64,000 nt of DNA from contig CM044964.1 of assembly GCA_024516035.1 (NCBI GenBank), positions 21,987,306 through 22,051,305 on the forward strand, in the 5' to 3' direction. Origin of the DNA: Bactericera cockerelli (Eukaryota > Arthropoda > Insecta > Hemiptera > Triozidae). The position numbers were made by a program, and so were the translations under genes. The notes below the pieces were generated by a model. The model searched no databases and was not told the origin of the DNA. It worked only from the letters and a program-made list of their open reading frames with translations. Of the stretch, positions 63,929 to 64,000 are shown one piece after another (position 1 is the stretch's first letter; the number at the start of each line of letters is the position of its first letter).

Positions 63929-64000
63929 GTGAGTCATCAAGGGTTAAAAAAAATCTGAAAAGAACCACGGTGCTTTGAAGGGTTAAGTCTGTAGTAATTA

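Overview
The window is animal nuclear DNA. It is AT-rich and crowded with transposons, and it carries one recognisable gene on the + strand: the middle-to-late part of a filamin (actin cross-linker with immunoglobulin-like filamin repeats). Sixteen exons (2437-63928) can be chained by splice phase; all introns are GT-AG and most are phase 1. mariner, hAT, Helitron, 5S-rRNA-derived SINEs, several tRNA-derived SINE families and TACCTA-rich stretches point to an arthropod, probably an insect. I cannot name the species. I also cannot decide between the two insect filamin types (cheerio or jitterbug). The divergence from the canonical filamin consensus makes me lean to the jitterbug type.

Layout. 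1-2436 is a foldback DNA element in an intron. Exons 1-2 (2437-3683) complete one filamin repeat. Exons 3-6 (4731-8845) encode a Ser/Asp/Lys-rich linker of about 270 residues, placed like hinge 1 of vertebrate filamins, followed by the start of the next repeat. Exons 7-9 (11195-13376) continue the repeats. A 32.4-kb intron (13377-45811) holds only transposons, SINEs, foldback palindromes, a 40-bp minisatellite and a mariner relic. Exons 10-13 (45812-50567), 14 (56132-56320), 15 (62082-62285) and 16 (63782-63928) carry repeats arranged as alternating two-domain modules, comparable with the mechanosensitive pairs Ig16-17, 18-19 and 20-21 of vertebrate filamin. The gene continues past both window edges.

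The most unusual property is that exon edges of this gene have repeatedly been copied in tandem into the neighbouring introns. Copies are seen beside exons 5, 6, 7, 8, 9, 12, 14 and 15, many with a working-looking splice donor or acceptor. Two exons (1 and 12) each carry a one-base frame disruption, and exon 12 also seems to lack its first codons. Assembly indels or a decaying gene copy would both explain this.

Other material: at least six SINE families, including one built on 5S rRNA and one B/C chimera; palindromic elements bounded by TA + CAGGGTG, one of them a hierarchical 1.65-kb palindrome; three hAT-type elements with perfect 8-bp target duplications; two Helitrons with TC...CTAG ends and a third probable, 3'-altered copy; and a nested stack at 57100-61395 (minisatellite, TIR element, Helitron, SINE). 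No CRISPR array, operon, bacterial gene or functional tRNA/rRNA gene was found.
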